20,790 nucleotides of DNA, taken from contig CAZKDJ010000055.1 in assembly GCA_964551295.1 (NCBI GenBank), positions 1 to 20,790 on the forward strand. Reading direction: 5' to 3'. The position numbers and the translations under genes are program-made. Positions 20,651-20,790 of this stretch are shown here, in pieces. The DNA comes from JAFGED01 sp964551295 (GTDB taxonomy: Bacteria; Chloroflexota; Anaerolineae; B4-G1). How positions within the stretch are numbered: the stretch's first letter is position 1; every line of letters starts with the position of its first letter. Below the pieces are notes generated by a model. It was given only the letters and a program-made list of their open reading frames with translations, searched no databases and was not told the DNA's origin.

Positions 20651-20790
20651 GATTGACGAGTGTGAAAACGGTGATGAATGCCAGACAAATTTCTTTTCTA
20701 GAAGACACCAGAGAAGGTAAGAGAACCCAAGGAGGTTCATCCCCTGTCACCTGAAACCGGGCAGGGGGTAATACTGAAGCGAAAACGCAT

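Noticed and set aside
20674..20754. 26-residue ORF (MNARQISFLEDTREGK...) after the right-end promoter
   Set aside because: It has no Shine-Dalgarno sequence before its ATG and no recognisable pattern, so it is not supported as a gene.
20700..20790. TPP riboswitch
   Set aside because: The ACCTGA and GTAATACTG pieces are suggestive, but the conserved GGCTGAGA element is not present; kept only as a query.

Overview
This GC-rich bacterial window reads most like a Chloroflexota (Anaerolineae-type) chromosome. The case rests on gene content, frequent TTG/GTG starts, clean TATAAT promoters, and many short interspersed repeats, several lying in frame inside genes. No 16S rRNA or other decisive marker is present, so the taxon is an inference. 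I see no tRNA, rRNA, CRISPR array, transposase, phage gene or recognisable defence system.

Layout. 1-513: 3' end of a GcvT-like aminomethyltransferase gene. 514-1049: gene-free stretch carrying three small repeat elements, including a nested palindromic MITE-like unit (691-846). 1050-4450 (minus): rlhA (U32 23S rRNA hydroxylation), an O6-alkylguanine-DNA alkyltransferase, and a multi-pass membrane protein with an HELTH zinc-protease motif. 4655-5461 (plus): flavodoxin/2x[4Fe-4S] protein of EFR1 type, convergent with a B12-binding-fold radical SAM protein (5469-6737, minus). 6949-9502 (plus): sugar operon of cytoplasmic GH27 alpha-galactosidase, cellobiose/mannobiose 2-epimerase-like protein and a 48-residue single-TM PspB-like peptide missed by length cut-offs. 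9580-12448 (minus): soluble hybrid histidine kinase, and a MocA-like nucleotidyltransferase fused to a NagD-type HAD phosphatase.

12705-18638 (plus) is a tightly coupled envelope operon: DPM1-like GT2, GT39-type GT-C, YfhO-type GT-C-like protein and an AmaP/Asp23-like membrane anchor, joined by successive 4-base start/stop overlaps (GTGA, ATGA, ATGA). The plausible logic is that GT2 charges a polyprenyl phosphate with a hexose, the two membrane enzymes use it outside the membrane, and the AmaP-like protein belongs to an envelope-stress scaffold. 18627-19856 (minus): a tandem pair of paralogous Cys-rich secreted proteins or lipoproteins, separated by a double hairpin with complementary loops. 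19921-20565 (plus): scpB. 20566-20790: promoter-like sequence and a possibly structured leader of a gene beyond the window.

The most unusual signal is not a gene. Heptamer arrays of CAATCTC occur four times (11842, 13982, 15463, 16051), each inside a coding frame. Other short repeat types (CTACCAA, TTCATTG-like, CGGCGAGT, CCCTCCCCC palindrome) also lie inside the membrane-protein genes, all without breaking frame. One array encodes the linker of the MocA-HAD fusion.
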